Part shown: piece after piece, positions 7,890 through 17,033 of the stretch
Layout of the letters: each line of letters opens with the position of its first letter
Numbering within the stretch: position 1 is the stretch's first letter
Assembly (NCBI RefSeq): GCF_005844325.1
Contig: NZ_SPFY01000015.1
Span: forward strand, 1-52,862
DNA from: Collinsella aerofaciens
Lineage (GTDB): Bacteria; Actinomycetota; Coriobacteriia; Coriobacteriales; Coriobacteriaceae
Direction: 5' to 3'
Length of the DNA: 52,862 nt
Made by a program: the position numbers and the translations under genes
The notes under the pieces: generated by a model
Seen by the model: only the letters and a program-made list of their open reading frames with translations
What the model was told of the DNA's origin: nothing
The model's database searches: none

Positions 7890-7981
7890 AATTGCACCTT
7901 TCGTTGGGGCGCGACGGCGCCGCCTTCTGAGAGCAAAGTGCGACAAGTATAGTGGAGTCGTTCCACATTTCTAGGTTCAAT

Positions 7982-7997
7982 TGTTGAATAGTCAACA
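7982..7997. promoter_or_regulatory. Palindrome between divergent degV and HAD genes
   Basis: TGTTGA-ATAG-TCAACA, a perfect 6-bp inverted repeat in the divergent intergenic region. A regulator could act on either gene here; which one is unknown. Confidence 0.35.
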
Positions 7998-8045
7998 GTT
8001 TGAAGTGTCGGTGTGGAAATCGTCAACTGGGGAAGAGGGATGCCG

Positions 8046-8708
8046 ATGGAGGCACTGGAGATATGCAGGCGGCCGGTCGTGCTGTTTGATTTCGATGGCA
8101 CGGTGGCCGATACGGGTCGGGCGGTGATGACCTCGACGCGCAAGACGCTGGCTACGCGCGGGTTTTCGGAGGCGCAGATGGGTGATCTGCGCCGCATGAT
8201 CGGGCCGCCCCTGTGGAAGAGCTTTCACGACTTTTACGGCTTTTCCCGCGAGGAGTCGCTTGTGGTGGCCGATGAGTATCGCGTCTTTTTTGATGAGCTG
8301 GGACCGGAGGAGTATCCCGTGTTTGACGGGATCCCCGAGCTGCTGGATGGGTTAGCCGCCCGGGGCAAGCGTATGGCCGTGGCGACGTCGCGCATGGAGG
8401 CAAAGTGCATCGACATGGTGCGTGAGCTCGGGCTTTCTCAGTTTGAGGCGGTGGTTGGCATGAATCCGCCGCAGGGTCGCGAGACCAAGGCCGATTCGGT
8501 CCGCGATGCTCTGGCGGCGCTCGGCGCGACGGCCGACGTTGCCGTGATGATCGGCGATCGCTTTAACGATGTGGAGGGCGCGCACGCGATGGGCGTGCCG
8601 TGCATTGGCATCTATTCGGGCGCGGCGGCGCCGGGCGAGCACGAGGCGGCGGGTGCCGATGCAGTGGTGCACTCGGTGGCCGAGCTTGCTAAACTTTTCG
8701 CTATATAA
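8046..8708 (+). CDS. HAD-superfamily hydrolase, phosphoglycolate-phosphatase-like
   Basis: A 220-residue HAD subfamily IA phosphatase. Motif I is DFDGTVAD near residue 15, motif II Ser/Thr lies in AVATSR, and motif IV is GDRFNDVEGA. A helical cap lies between motifs I and II. The substrate cannot be told from sequence; phosphoglycolate or a nucleotide is usual. AGAGGG lies 6 nt before the ATG at 8046; an ATG two codons earlier (8040) abuts it and is less likely. The dipeptidase gene follows in the same direction after 54 nt. Confidence 0.82.
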   Translation: MEALEICRRPVVLFDFDGTVADTGRAVMTSTRKTLATRGFSEAQMGDLRRMIGPPLWKSFHDFYGFSREESLVVADEYRVFFDELGPEEYPVFDGIPELLDGLAARGKRMAVATSRMEAKCIDMVRELGLSQFEAVVGMNPPQGRETKADSVRDALAALGATADVAVMIGDRFNDVEGAHAMGVPCIGIYSGAAAPGEHEAAGADAVVHSVAELAKLFAI

Positions 8709-8762
8709 GTACTTGATGTGAGGGGCGGGCGTACCCGTCGCTCATTGGTAAGGAGGCAGTCC

Positions 8763-10199
8763 ATGAATCAGGTGGAGCAGAGCGTCGCTGAGTATGTCGA
8801 CGAGGTCTGGGAAGATGTCGTCGCCGATATCGAACAACTGGTGAGCTATCCGTCCGTGGCCGTTGCTGCCGATGCGGAGCCTAGCGCGCCGTTTGGCCGC
8901 CCGGTTCGTGATGCGCTCGATTGCGCGCTCGGCATTGCGCAAAAGCTCGGCTACCAGACGAGCGACGACGAGGGCTATGTGGGCATTGCCGATATCCCGG
9001 GTCGCGGCGACAAGCAGCTCGCGACCATCTGCCACGTGGACGTGGTGCCCGCCGGCCCCGGCTGGAACACCGACCCGTTTGCGATGGAGCGTCGCGAGGG
9101 ATGGCTGCTCGGCCGTGGCGTGATTGATGACAAGGGTCCGGCGGTGTTGTCGCTCTACGCCGGTGCCTACCTGCTCAAGCACGGCATTGTGCCGCGCTAT
9201 ACCTTCCGCGCGCTGCTGGGCTGCGATGAGGAAGTGGGCATGTCCGACGTTCACCATTATCTGGAGAACCACGCAGACCCCGACTTTTTGTTTACGCCCG
9301 ATGCCGAGTTCCCGGTCTGCAATGCCGAGAAGGGCCAGTTTGGGGCGACGTTTGTGAGCCCCAAGATCGATGGAGGGCGCATCGTATCGTGGAGCGGTGC
9401 CGAGGCGAGCAACGCCATTCCGTCGCAGTCTATCTGCGAGCTTGCGATTGCCGCCGATGAACTGCCGGCGCCCATTGAGAACGCCGACCGCCTGGAGATC
9501 ACGGCGCTCGAGAACGGCCATGCCCAGATTTTCGCGCACGGTATCGGTGGCCATGCTTCGATGCCCGAGGGGACGATCAACGCCGTCGGCCTGATCGTGA
9601 CGTACCTGCGCGAGGCCGAGGACGCGTTTGGTGCCCGTGACGAGCGCCTGCTGACGCCTGCCGAGCACGAGTTCGTCAAGTTCCTGGCCTTTGTACATGC
9701 AGACGCCTATGGCCGCGGCTTGGGTATCGATGCGACGAGCTCGGCGTTTGGCCCGCTTACCTGCAACGCTGGCGTCATCCGCGTGGCGGATGGCCATATT
9801 GAGCAGGTCATCGACGTGCGCTTCCCCGACAGCACGAGTGCCGATACCATCCGCGAGCAGCTCGACCCGCTCGTGGGCCGTTTTGGCGTGACGTGCCAGC
9901 TGGGTCGCGCGAAGGTGCCGTTCTCGGTCTCTGCCGACGATCCGGCCGTGAAAGCGCTGATTGATACCTATAACGAGTTTACGGGTAAGCATGCCGAGCC
10001 CTTTGCCATGGGCGGCGGCACGTACGCGCGCAACTTTGCCCGCGCCGTGTCATTTGGCCCCGAGGAGACCGGCCTGGAGTTGCCCGCATGGGGCGGCCAG
10101 ATGCATGGCCCCAACGAGTGCGCCAACGAGGAACAGCTCAAGCAAGCGCTCAAGATCTATATTGTTGCGATCTTAAGGCTCAACGAGCTCGAGCTTTAA
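8763..10199 (+). CDS. M20-family dipeptidase, PepV/Sapep type
   Basis: A 478-residue cytoplasmic metallodipeptidase with two metals. His91 and Asp93 sit in CHVDVVPAG, the bridging Asp122 in GRGVIDDKGP, Glu156-Glu157 in GCDEEVGM, Asp180 in TPDAEFPV, and a C-terminal His in MHGPNE. The length and the PDAEFP motif fit PepV rather than the shorter ArgE/DapE group. It releases amino acids from dipeptides taken up by the cell. AAGGAGG precedes the ATG by 7 nt. It probably shares a transcript with the HAD gene upstream. Confidence 0.92.
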   Translation: MNQVEQSVAEYVDEVWEDVVADIEQLVSYPSVAVAADAEPSAPFGRPVRDALDCALGIAQKLGYQTSDDEGYVGIADIPGRGDKQLATICHVDVVPAGPGWNTDPFAMERREGWLLGRGVIDDKGPAVLSLYAGAYLLKHGIVPRYTFRALLGCDEEVGMSDVHHYLENHADPDFLFTPDAEFPVCNAEKGQFGATFVSPKIDGGRIVSWSGAEASNAIPSQSICELAIAADELPAPIENADRLEITALENGHAQIFAHGIGGHASMPEGTINAVGLIVTYLREAEDAFGARDERLLTPAEHEFVKFLAFVHADAYGRGLGIDATSSAFGPLTCNAGVIRVADGHIEQVIDVRFPDSTSADTIREQLDPLVGRFGVTCQLGRAKVPFSVSADDPAVKALIDTYNEFTGKHAEPFAMGGGTYARNFARAVSFGPEETGLELPAWGGQMHGPNECANEEQLKQALKIYIVAILRLNELEL

Positions 10200-10221
10200 G
10201 GTTGCGGCGTTTTGCCAATCT

Positions 10222-10290
10222 AAGTTGCGGTGGAATAGTTCCTAGAATCGGCTGCCTAACAGCCAAACAGGAACTATTTCACCGCAACTT
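10222..10290. repeat. TTGCGGTG-type hairpin repeat, copy A3
   Basis: Arms at 10222-10243 and 10269-10290 match at 21 of 22 positions, with an inner GGCTG/CAGCC hairpin in the loop. It follows the dipeptidase stop. The rest of the gap up to pstS holds a GCGGGC/GCCCGC hairpin at 10451-10467, 26 nt before the pstS start. Confidence 0.85.
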
Positions 10291-10492
10291 TGCTTTTATT
10301 GGTGTAAAAGGTGCGCCATATTTGGCGCTGGATTGTTATTCGTTTGTAAAGCCCTGCCGCGCTTGCGGTAAGGGTTTATCAAATGCCCGTAAGAAACCGC
10401 AGTTGGCGCGGGTGCTGCCCGGTCGGGGTCGTATCTTTCCAAACAGCAAAGCGGGCAGGGTGCCCGCGATTCGCATGTACGAAAGGAAGATC

Positions 10493-11431
10493 ATGCTCGA
10501 TCAGGCTTATTCTCGTCGTCAGTTCCTCGGCCTCGCTGGTGGTCTTGCCAGCATCGTCGGTCTCGGTCTCGTTGGCTGCGGCGGCGCAGGCGCATCCGAC
10601 GCCGCCGACAAGGGTAGCGCCGCTGCTGCCGAGTCCGTCTCCGGCGAGGTGACCTACGACGGTGCCTCCTCGTTCCAGGCTCTCGTCGAGGCCGCTGCCG
10701 AGAAGTTCATGGATGCCAACCCCGACGTCTCCGTCTCCGGCTCGGGCAACGGTTCGGGCAAAGGTCTGACCGCTGTTGCCGCCGGCACCGTCACCATCGG
10801 TAACTCCGACGTCTTCGCCGAGACCAAGCTCGAGGCCGACCAGGTCAAGAACCTCGTCGACCACGAGGTCGCCGTCGTGGGCATGGGTCCCGTCGTCTCT
10901 AAGAACGTGAAGGTCGACGACCTGTCCCTCGAGCAGCTCAAGGGCATCTTCTCCGGCCAGATCACCAACTGGAAGGAGGTCGGCGGCGACGACGCCAAGA
11001 TCGTCGTTCTCAACCGCAAGGCCGGTTCCGGTACCCGCGCCACCTTCGAGGCTGCCGTCTTTGGCGACGAGGCAGTCGACTTTAAGGGCGACGCCGAGCT
11101 CGACAAGTCCGGCGACGTCCAGACTCAGATGGGCAGTACCGACAACGCCATCTCCTACCTCGACTTCTCGCACTTCGATGACTCCAAGTTCAACGCCATC
11201 AAGGTCGAGGGCGTCGAGCCCAAGAGCGCAAACGTCACCGACGACTCCTTCAAGATCTGGGCTACCGAGCACATGTACTGCTCCAAGGACGCCGACGAGG
11301 CCACCACGGCCTTCCTGGAGTTCATGCTTTCCGACGACGTCCAGGGCAAGCTCGTCGAGGAGCAGGGCTTTATCCCCGTCTCTGCCATGAAGGTCGTCAA
11401 GGACGCCAGCGGCAAGGTCTCTGCTAAATAA
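10493..11431 (+). CDS. pstS: Phosphate-binding lipoprotein PstS
   Basis: A 312-residue substrate-binding protein of the high-affinity phosphate transporter. The N-terminus reads SRRQFLGLAGG, a twin-arginine motif, followed by a hydrophobic stretch and the lipobox LVGC, so it should leave folded through Tat and be lipid-anchored outside the membrane. Phosphate-site segments GSGNGSGKG, TIGNSDVF and KAGSGTRATFE are present. It starts after GAAAGGA. It heads the operon pstS-pstC-pstA-pstB, with 25 nt to pstC. No Pho box could be assigned with confidence. Confidence 0.93.
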   Translation: MLDQAYSRRQFLGLAGGLASIVGLGLVGCGGAGASDAADKGSAAAAESVSGEVTYDGASSFQALVEAAAEKFMDANPDVSVSGSGNGSGKGLTAVAAGTVTIGNSDVFAETKLEADQVKNLVDHEVAVVGMGPVVSKNVKVDDLSLEQLKGIFSGQITNWKEVGGDDAKIVVLNRKAGSGTRATFEAAVFGDEAVDFKGDAELDKSGDVQTQMGSTDNAISYLDFSHFDDSKFNAIKVEGVEPKSANVTDDSFKIWATEHMYCSKDADEATTAFLEFMLSDDVQGKLVEEQGFIPVSAMKVVKDASGKVSAK

Positions 11432-11456
11432 GTAATCGCCCCCGGAAAGGTTTGCA

Positions 11457-12365
11457 ATGGCAAAACAGCTGCCAAAGCGCGACCTTGAGAACGTGGGCCT
11501 GAGCGTCACGGGCGCGTGCGTAGCGCTCGTGACGCTTGTCGTTGCCGCGCTCATCTTTATGGTCGCCCAAAAGGGCCTCTCGGCTTTTATCAAGGACGGC
11601 GTCTCGGTCGTCGAGTTCTTTACCGGCACCAAGTGGGACCTGGCCAACACGGCCGAAAACGGCCTGCCTTATACCGGCGCCCTGCCCCTGATCGTCACCT
11701 CGTTTGCAGTCATGGTGCTCTCCACGCTCATCGCGCTGCCCATCGCCATCGGCTCTGCCATCTTTGCGGTCGAGATCCAGCCTAAGTTTGGTTCCAAGAT
11801 CTTTCAGCCGCTTATTGAGCTTTTGACCGGCATTCCCTCGGTCGTCTTTGGCTTGATCGGCTTTCACGTGGTTGTCGGCCTTATGAAGAGTGTTTTCCAT
11901 GTGAGCACGGGCCTGGGCATCTTGCCCGGCGCCATCGTGCTGGCGGTCATGATTCTGCCGACGATGACCACGCTTTCGGTCGATGGCCTGCGCGCCGTGC
12001 CCGACGGCTACCGACAGGGCTCGCTCGCGCTGGGCTACACCCGCTGGCAGACCATCTGGCACGTGGTGCTCAAGTCCGCCATGCCGTCGCTCATGACCGC
12101 GGTTATCTTGGGCATGACCCGCGCCTTTGGCGAGACGCTCGCCGTGCGCATGGTCATCGGCGGCATCGAGGCCATGCCGACGTCGCTGCTGTCGCCGGCT
12201 TCGACCATCACCACCACGCTCACCACGTCCATGGCGGTCTACGCCGAGGGCTCGGCCCAGGACGACGTCCTGTGGGCACTCGGTCTGCTGCTGATGGGCA
12301 TGAGCCTCATCTTCATCCTGATCATCCATCTCATTGGCCGCAAGGGGGCGAAGGCTCGTGGCTAG
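11457..12365 (+). CDS. pstC: Phosphate ABC transporter permease PstC
   Basis: A 302-residue inner-membrane permease with six likely membrane segments, the first at residues 20-42. The coupling loop contains the EAA-type sequence GSLALGYTRWQTIWHVVLKSAMP, and the family segment GIPSVVFGLIG is present. It forms the phosphate channel together with PstA. GGAAAGG lies 6 nt before the ATG. Its last codons overlap the GTG start of pstA. Confidence 0.93.
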   Translation: MAKQLPKRDLENVGLSVTGACVALVTLVVAALIFMVAQKGLSAFIKDGVSVVEFFTGTKWDLANTAENGLPYTGALPLIVTSFAVMVLSTLIALPIAIGSAIFAVEIQPKFGSKIFQPLIELLTGIPSVVFGLIGFHVVVGLMKSVFHVSTGLGILPGAIVLAVMILPTMTTLSVDGLRAVPDGYRQGSLALGYTRWQTIWHVVLKSAMPSLMTAVILGMTRAFGETLAVRMVIGGIEAMPTSLLSPASTITTTLTTSMAVYAEGSAQDDVLWALGLLLMGMSLIFILIIHLIGRKGAKARG

Positions 12366-13284
12366 CACGCGCATCCACATCGACGAGGCGAGGCTCGGGC
12401 GTGTCCAAAAGCAGGATCGCATCGCCACGGGCGTGCTGACGGCGATCGTCGCCATCGTCATGCTCATCGTCATCTCCATGGTGGCCTATATCCTGTTTGA
12501 GGGCATCTCGACGCTGTTCCAGCCGGGCTTTCTCACAGAGCCGTCGCGCGCCAACGGAACGCAGGGCGGCGTGCTCTACCAGCTGTTCGACTCGTTCTAC
12601 CTGCTGCTGATCACTCTGATCATCTCGGTGCCCATCAGCCTAGGCGGAGCGGTCTTCCTGGTTGAGTACGCGCCGAACGGCCCTATCCGCGACATCGCCT
12701 CTACCGCCATCGAGACGCTGTCCTCGCTGCCTTCCATCGTCGTCGGCATGTTTGGCTTCCTGGTGTTCTCGGTGCAGCTGGGCTGGAAGTACTCCATCAT
12801 CTCCGGCGCCGTCGCGCTCACCATGTTCAATATCCCCATTCTGGTGCGCGTGATTCAGCAGGCGCTCGAGGACGTGCCACAGGCCCAGCGCGATGCATGC
12901 CTGGCCATGGGCCTTACCCGCTGGGAGGCCACGCTGCACATCCTGATTCCCGAGGCCATGCCCGCCATCGTGACCGGCATCGTGCTTTCGGCCGGCCGCG
13001 TCTTTGGCGAGGCCGCGGCGCTGCTCTTTACCTCGGGCATGAGCTCGCCGGTGCGTCTGAACTTCTTGAGCTTTAACCTGTCGAGCCCCACCTGCGCCTG
13101 GAACGTGTTCCGCCCCGGTGAGTCGCTCGCCGTGCACATCTACAAGATCTATGGCGAGGGCAGCCCCGAGGCCCAGCAGATCGTTTGGGGCACCGCGGCG
13201 CTGCTGATGATTTGCGTGCTGCTGTTTAACGTAGTCGCCCGTATCGTGGGCAAACAACTGGCAAGGAAGATGACGGCCGAATGA
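12358..13284 (+). CDS. pstA: Phosphate ABC transporter permease PstA
   Basis: A 308-residue permease partner of PstC. It has an N-terminal cytoplasmic tail, about six membrane helices, SSLPSIVVGMFGF, and the coupling loop CLAMGLTRWEATLHILIPEAMP. The start is taken as the GTG at 12358, which overlaps the pstC stop by 8 nt and has AAGGGGG about 10 nt upstream; the longer reading from 12334 would overlap pstC by more without a ribosome site. Its TGA overlaps the pstB ATG. Confidence 0.92.
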   Translation: MASTRIHIDEARLGRVQKQDRIATGVLTAIVAIVMLIVISMVAYILFEGISTLFQPGFLTEPSRANGTQGGVLYQLFDSFYLLLITLIISVPISLGGAVFLVEYAPNGPIRDIASTAIETLSSLPSIVVGMFGFLVFSVQLGWKYSIISGAVALTMFNIPILVRVIQQALEDVPQAQRDACLAMGLTRWEATLHILIPEAMPAIVTGIVLSAGRVFGEAAALLFTSGMSSPVRLNFLSFNLSSPTCAWNVFRPGESLAVHIYKIYGEGSPEAQQIVWGTAALLMICVLLFNVVARIVGKQLARKMTAE

Positions 13285-14153
13285 GCGAGATAAATGCAAC
13301 GCCCGCAACTGAGGCGGCATCGTCCGAGACCCAGGACTTTTTGTCGAGCGTGGGGGAGAGCGAGAAGCGCGTGCGCGCGAGCGGCAAGGCCGTGAGCGAC
13401 GAGGTCGTGCTCTCCACCAAGGACGTCAACGTGTACTATGGCGACCACCATGCACTGCACAATACGTCGCTCGACTTTCACAAGGGCGAGATCACGGCGC
13501 TCATCGGGCCTTCGGGCTGCGGTAAGTCGACCTTCTTGCGTAGCCTCAACCTCATGAATCGCGAGATTCGCGGCTGCCGCGTGGAGGGCGAGATCAACTA
13601 TCGCGGGCGCAACGTGAACACCAAGACCGAAAACACCTACGAGCTGCGCCGTTCCATTGGCATGGTGTTCCAGCAGCCCAACCCGTTCCGCAAGTCCATT
13701 CGCGACAACATCACGTTTGCGCCTAAGCGCCACGGCATCACCGACCGCGACGAGCTCGACCGCATGGTCGAGGAAAGCCTGCGCGGCGCGGCGCTTTGGG
13801 ACGAGGTCAAAGACAAGCTCGACAAGAGCGCCTACGCGCTTTCGGGCGGCCAGCAGCAGCGTCTGTGCATCGCGCGCACGCTGGCGCTCAACCCCGACGT
13901 GATTCTGTTCGACGAGCCCTGCTCGGCGCTCGACCCCATCTCGACGCTGGCGATCGAGGACCTCATGTCATCGATCGTGGCCGACCGCGCCATCGTTATC
14001 GTGACGCACAACATGGAGCAGGCGTCGCGCGTGTCCAACCGCACGGCGTTCTTCTACATGGGCGATATGGTCGAGTACGACGAGACTGACGAGATTTTCC
14101 AACGGCCCAAGGATAAGCGGCTGAATGATTACCTCACCGGCATGTTCTCCTAG
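13281..14153 (+). CDS. pstB: Phosphate ABC transporter ATPase PstB
   Basis: A 290-residue ATPase that drives PstCA. Walker A GPSGCGKST is at 76-84, followed by the Q-loop, signature LSGGQQQRLCIART, Walker B VILFDEPCSALDP and the switch His in VTHNM. About 40 extra residues (Ser/Glu/Ala-rich) precede the usual PstB start at VLSTKDVNVYYG. The ATG overlaps the pstA stop by 4 nt (ATGA), indicating tight coupling. phoU, which often closes this operon, does not follow; a terminator does. Confidence 0.95.
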   Translation: MSEINATPATEAASSETQDFLSSVGESEKRVRASGKAVSDEVVLSTKDVNVYYGDHHALHNTSLDFHKGEITALIGPSGCGKSTFLRSLNLMNREIRGCRVEGEINYRGRNVNTKTENTYELRRSIGMVFQQPNPFRKSIRDNITFAPKRHGITDRDELDRMVEESLRGAALWDEVKDKLDKSAYALSGGQQQRLCIARTLALNPDVILFDEPCSALDPISTLAIEDLMSSIVADRAIVIVTHNMEQASRVSNRTAFFYMGDMVEYDETDEIFQRPKDKRLNDYLTGMFS

Positions 14154-14208
14154 TCCGGGACATGCTTGAGGCCCGCGGCGGCCACGGTTGCCACGGGACT
14201 GATTGGAG

Positions 14209-14247
14209 AGGCGGGTCATCTCTTTTGGGAGATGGCCCGCCTTTTTG
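14209..14247 (+). terminator. Intrinsic terminator of the pst operon
   Basis: Stem GGCGGG-T-CATCTC paired with GAGATG-GCCCGCC, followed by TTTTTGTG. Confidence 0.85.
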
Positions 14248-14316
14248 TGTCGTGTGCGGCCCGCCTTTTCGCTGCTATTATGGACAACGTTGAATTTCTA
14301 CGAAGGAGCAGGGCAT

Positions 14317-16173
14317 ATGGCGATTCTTTTGGGATGCGATTCCGTCAGCCTAGAGTTTCCCACCAAGCATATTTTCGATAGCGTGACGCTCGGCGTGGGC
14401 GAGGGCGACCGTATTGGTATTGTCGGTAAAAACGGCGACGGCAAGTCGACGCTGCTGAGCGTGCTCGCCGGCACGCTGGAGCCCGACGACGGCCGCGTGA
14501 CGCATCGTCGCGGCACCACGATCGGCCTGCTCGGCCAAAAGGACCAGCTTGTCGACACCGACACCGTGCACCATGCCGTCGTGGGCGACACGCCCGAGTA
14601 TGAGTGGGCGTCGAGCCCCCGCACGCGCCAGATCCTCGCCGGTCTCATTAGCGATGTGCCCTGGGAGGGCACGGTGGGCGAGCTTTCGGGTGGCCAGCGC
14701 CGCCGCGTGGACCTCGCGCGCCTGTTGATCGGCGACTACGACGTGCTCATGCTCGACGAGCCCACTAACCATCTGGACATGCGCACCATCAACTGGCTTG
14801 CACGCCATCTTAAGGCTCGCTGGCAGCGCGGTCAGGGCGCCATGCTCGTGGTCACGCACGATCGCTGGTTCTTGGACGAGGTCTGCACCAGCATGTGGGA
14901 GGTCCACGACGGCCAGGTCGATCCCTTCGAGGGCGGCTACTCCGCATATATCCTGCAGCGCGTGGAGCGCGACCGCATGGCCGCGGTTACCGAGGAACGC
15001 CGTCGCAACATGGCGCGCAAGGAGCTCGCGTGGCTGAGCCGCGGCGCCCAGGCGCGTTCCACCAAGCCCAAGTTTCGCGTTGATGCCGCTCGCGAGCTGA
15101 TCGCCGACGTGCCGCCCGTGCGTGACGAGCTGGAGCTCAAGCGCCTCGCCGTGAGCCGCCTGGGCAAGCAGGTTATCGATGTGGTCGACGTGGACGCCGG
15201 CTATGCGGATACCGATGGCGCGCCCAAGCAGGTGCTCTCTGACGTGACCTGGCTCATTGGTGCGGGCGACCGCTATGGCCTTTTGGGCGAGAACGGTGCC
15301 GGCAAGTCGACGCTGCTCGACGTGATCCAGGGCAAGATTGAACCCACGCGCGGCCGCGTGAAGATTGGCCAGACAGTGCGCTTTGGCGTGCTGTCGCAGC
15401 AGCTCGAGGAGCTCGAACCCTACATGGGCGACACGATCCGCGAGGTGCTCGGCAACTATAAGAAGTACTACGTCATCGACGGCAAGGAGACTTCGCCCGA
15501 GAAGCTCTGCGAGCGTCTGGGCTTTACGACGCAGCAGCTCTGGAGCCGCATCGGCGATCTTTCGGGCGGCCAGCGCCGTCGCCTGTCGCTGTTGCTGACG
15601 ATTCTGGACGAGCCCAACGTGCTCATCCTGGACGAGCCGGGCAACGACCTGGATACCGACATGCTCGCGATTGTCGAGGACCTGCTGGACGGCTGGCCCG
15701 GCACGCTGATCCTGGTGACACACGATCGCTTTTTGATGGAGCGCGTGACCGACCAACAGTGGGCACTGCTCGATGGCCATCTGACGCATATGCCCGGCGG
15801 CGTGGACCAGTACCTGCGCCTGTGCAACGCTACCGCCGAGGGCGAGCCCGTGGGCGCGCCGAGCGCTAAGACCGGCACGTTCGACACCGGTGCGGCGGCT
15901 GCTGCCGACAAGCCCAAGTCGAGCGGTCAGCCCAACGGCCTTTCCAACGCCGAGCGTCAGAAGCTCCGCCGCGAGGTGAGCTCGCTCGAGCGCAAGATGG
16001 AGACGCAGCGCGCCCGCGTGGAGGAGGCCGAGGCCGCCATGGCCCAGGTCGATCCCACCAACTACACGGCGCTCGGCGAGCAGCAGGCAAAGATCGACGA
16101 GGCTCACGCCGCCATGGACGAGCTGGAGATGGCGTGGCTCGAGGCGAGCGAAAAGCTCGAGGGCGAGGAGTAG
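14317..16173 (+). CDS. ABC-F family ATPase, Uup-like
   Basis: A 618-residue soluble protein with two ABC cassettes and no membrane helices. The first has Walker A GKNGDGKST (about 37-45), signature LSGGQRRRVDLARL and Walker B VLMLDEPTNHLD. The second has GENGAGKST, LSGGQRRRLSLLLT and LILDEPGNDLD. A charged linker lies between them. The last 80 residues form a coiled coil (SSLERKMETQRARVEEAE), the C-terminal domain typical of Uup. ABC-F proteins act on the ribosome or on branched DNA and relieve stalling; antibiotic-resistance members also exist, but the coiled-coil tail favours the housekeeping group. GAAGGAG precedes the start. A Cof-type gene follows after 6 nt. Confidence 0.9.
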   Translation: MAILLGCDSVSLEFPTKHIFDSVTLGVGEGDRIGIVGKNGDGKSTLLSVLAGTLEPDDGRVTHRRGTTIGLLGQKDQLVDTDTVHHAVVGDTPEYEWASSPRTRQILAGLISDVPWEGTVGELSGGQRRRVDLARLLIGDYDVLMLDEPTNHLDMRTINWLARHLKARWQRGQGAMLVVTHDRWFLDEVCTSMWEVHDGQVDPFEGGYSAYILQRVERDRMAAVTEERRRNMARKELAWLSRGAQARSTKPKFRVDAARELIADVPPVRDELELKRLAVSRLGKQVIDVVDVDAGYADTDGAPKQVLSDVTWLIGAGDRYGLLGENGAGKSTLLDVIQGKIEPTRGRVKIGQTVRFGVLSQQLEELEPYMGDTIREVLGNYKKYYVIDGKETSPEKLCERLGFTTQQLWSRIGDLSGGQRRRLSLLLTILDEPNVLILDEPGNDLDTDMLAIVEDLLDGWPGTLILVTHDRFLMERVTDQQWALLDGHLTHMPGGVDQYLRLCNATAEGEPVGAPSAKTGTFDTGAAAAADKPKSSGQPNGLSNAERQKLRREVSSLERKMETQRARVEEAEAAMAQVDPTNYTALGEQQAKIDEAHAAMDELEMAWLEASEKLEGEE

Positions 16174-16179
16174 GCGAGA

Positions 16180-16950
16180 ATGATCAAAGCCGCGTTTTTC
16201 GATATCGACGGCACGCTGCTGAGCTTTAAGACCCACCGGATTCCGGCGTCGGCGCAGCAGGTGCTCGACAGCTTTCGCGAGCAGGGGATTGCGTGCGTGA
16301 TCGCCACGGGCCGTCCGACCTACCAGATGCCGGACTGGCTGTTCGACCTGGGCTGGGATGCGTACATTACGCTTTCGGGCCAGCACTGTTTTGATGCCAA
16401 GGGCGTCTACCGCAGCTGCCCGATCGATCCGGACGACGTTGCGGTGATTGTGGACCAGGTGGCGCAGGGGCGCTACGACTCACTGTGCATGCAGGGCGAG
16501 AACTCGTTTGTGAACCGCCTGTCCGAGCGCGTGGTGACGGCTGGCAGCAACGCGGGAATCGTCTACCACGAGGAGCCGTTTGAGCATGCCTTTGACGCGC
16601 CGGTCTATCAGTTCTGTGCCTTTGTTGACCCAGTTGACGAGCATATCGTGACCGATGCCGTGTCGCATTCGCTCACCACGCGCTGGTGCGACCTGTTCTG
16701 CGACATTATTCCGGCCAACGGCGGCAAGGACCTGGGTGTGGCGGCGACGCTGGAGCGCCTGGGCATCGACGCGAGTGAAGCGATTGCCTTTGGCGACGGC
16801 GAGAACGACCTGTCGATGTTCTCGGCCGTGGGCACAAGTGTGGCCATGGGCAACGCGCAGGACACGGTGAAAGCTGCGGCGACCTACGTGACGACCGCCG
16901 TGGACGACGATGGGATCTACAACGCCGCGAAGTACTTTGGACTGCTATAG
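16180..16950 (+). CDS. Cof-type HAD-IIB phosphatase
   Basis: A 256-residue phosphatase of HAD subfamily IIB. Motif I is DIDGTLLS at the N-terminus, Thr of motif II lies in VIATGRP, and motif IV is FGDGENDLSMF near the end, with a C2-type cap between. Such enzymes dephosphorylate sugar phosphates or cofactor precursors. It follows the ABC-F gene by 6 nt, so they form one transcript. Confidence 0.9.
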   Translation: MIKAAFFDIDGTLLSFKTHRIPASAQQVLDSFREQGIACVIATGRPTYQMPDWLFDLGWDAYITLSGQHCFDAKGVYRSCPIDPDDVAVIVDQVAQGRYDSLCMQGENSFVNRLSERVVTAGSNAGIVYHEEPFEHAFDAPVYQFCAFVDPVDEHIVTDAVSHSLTTRWCDLFCDIIPANGGKDLGVAATLERLGIDASEAIAFGDGENDLSMFSAVGTSVAMGNAQDTVKAAATYVTTAVDDDGIYNAAKYFGLL

Positions 16951-16971
16951 CTGCGGCTCGGCACTTGGGGA

Positions 16972-17006
16972 CACTCCTTGCGGGGCGTGTTCCCATTTTG
17001 TTTTCG
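16972..17006 (+). terminator. Terminator built on a GGCACTTGGGGAC repeat
   Basis: GGGGACAC pairs with GTGTTCCC, then ATTTTGTTTTC. The left arm is part of a partial copy (CGGCACTTGGGGACACTCCTT, 16958 on) of the repeat seen at 3896 and 39523. Confidence 0.6.
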
Positions 17007-17033
17007 TCCCGCTCGTTTTGTGAAACACGGCTA

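Noticed and set aside
14350-16386. Very long antisense open frame opposite the ABC-F gene (678 codons)
   Set aside because: High GC content suppresses stops. The plus strand encodes a complete ABC-F protein with all motifs. Similar antisense frames opposite tgt, pckA and pncB were discarded for the same reason.
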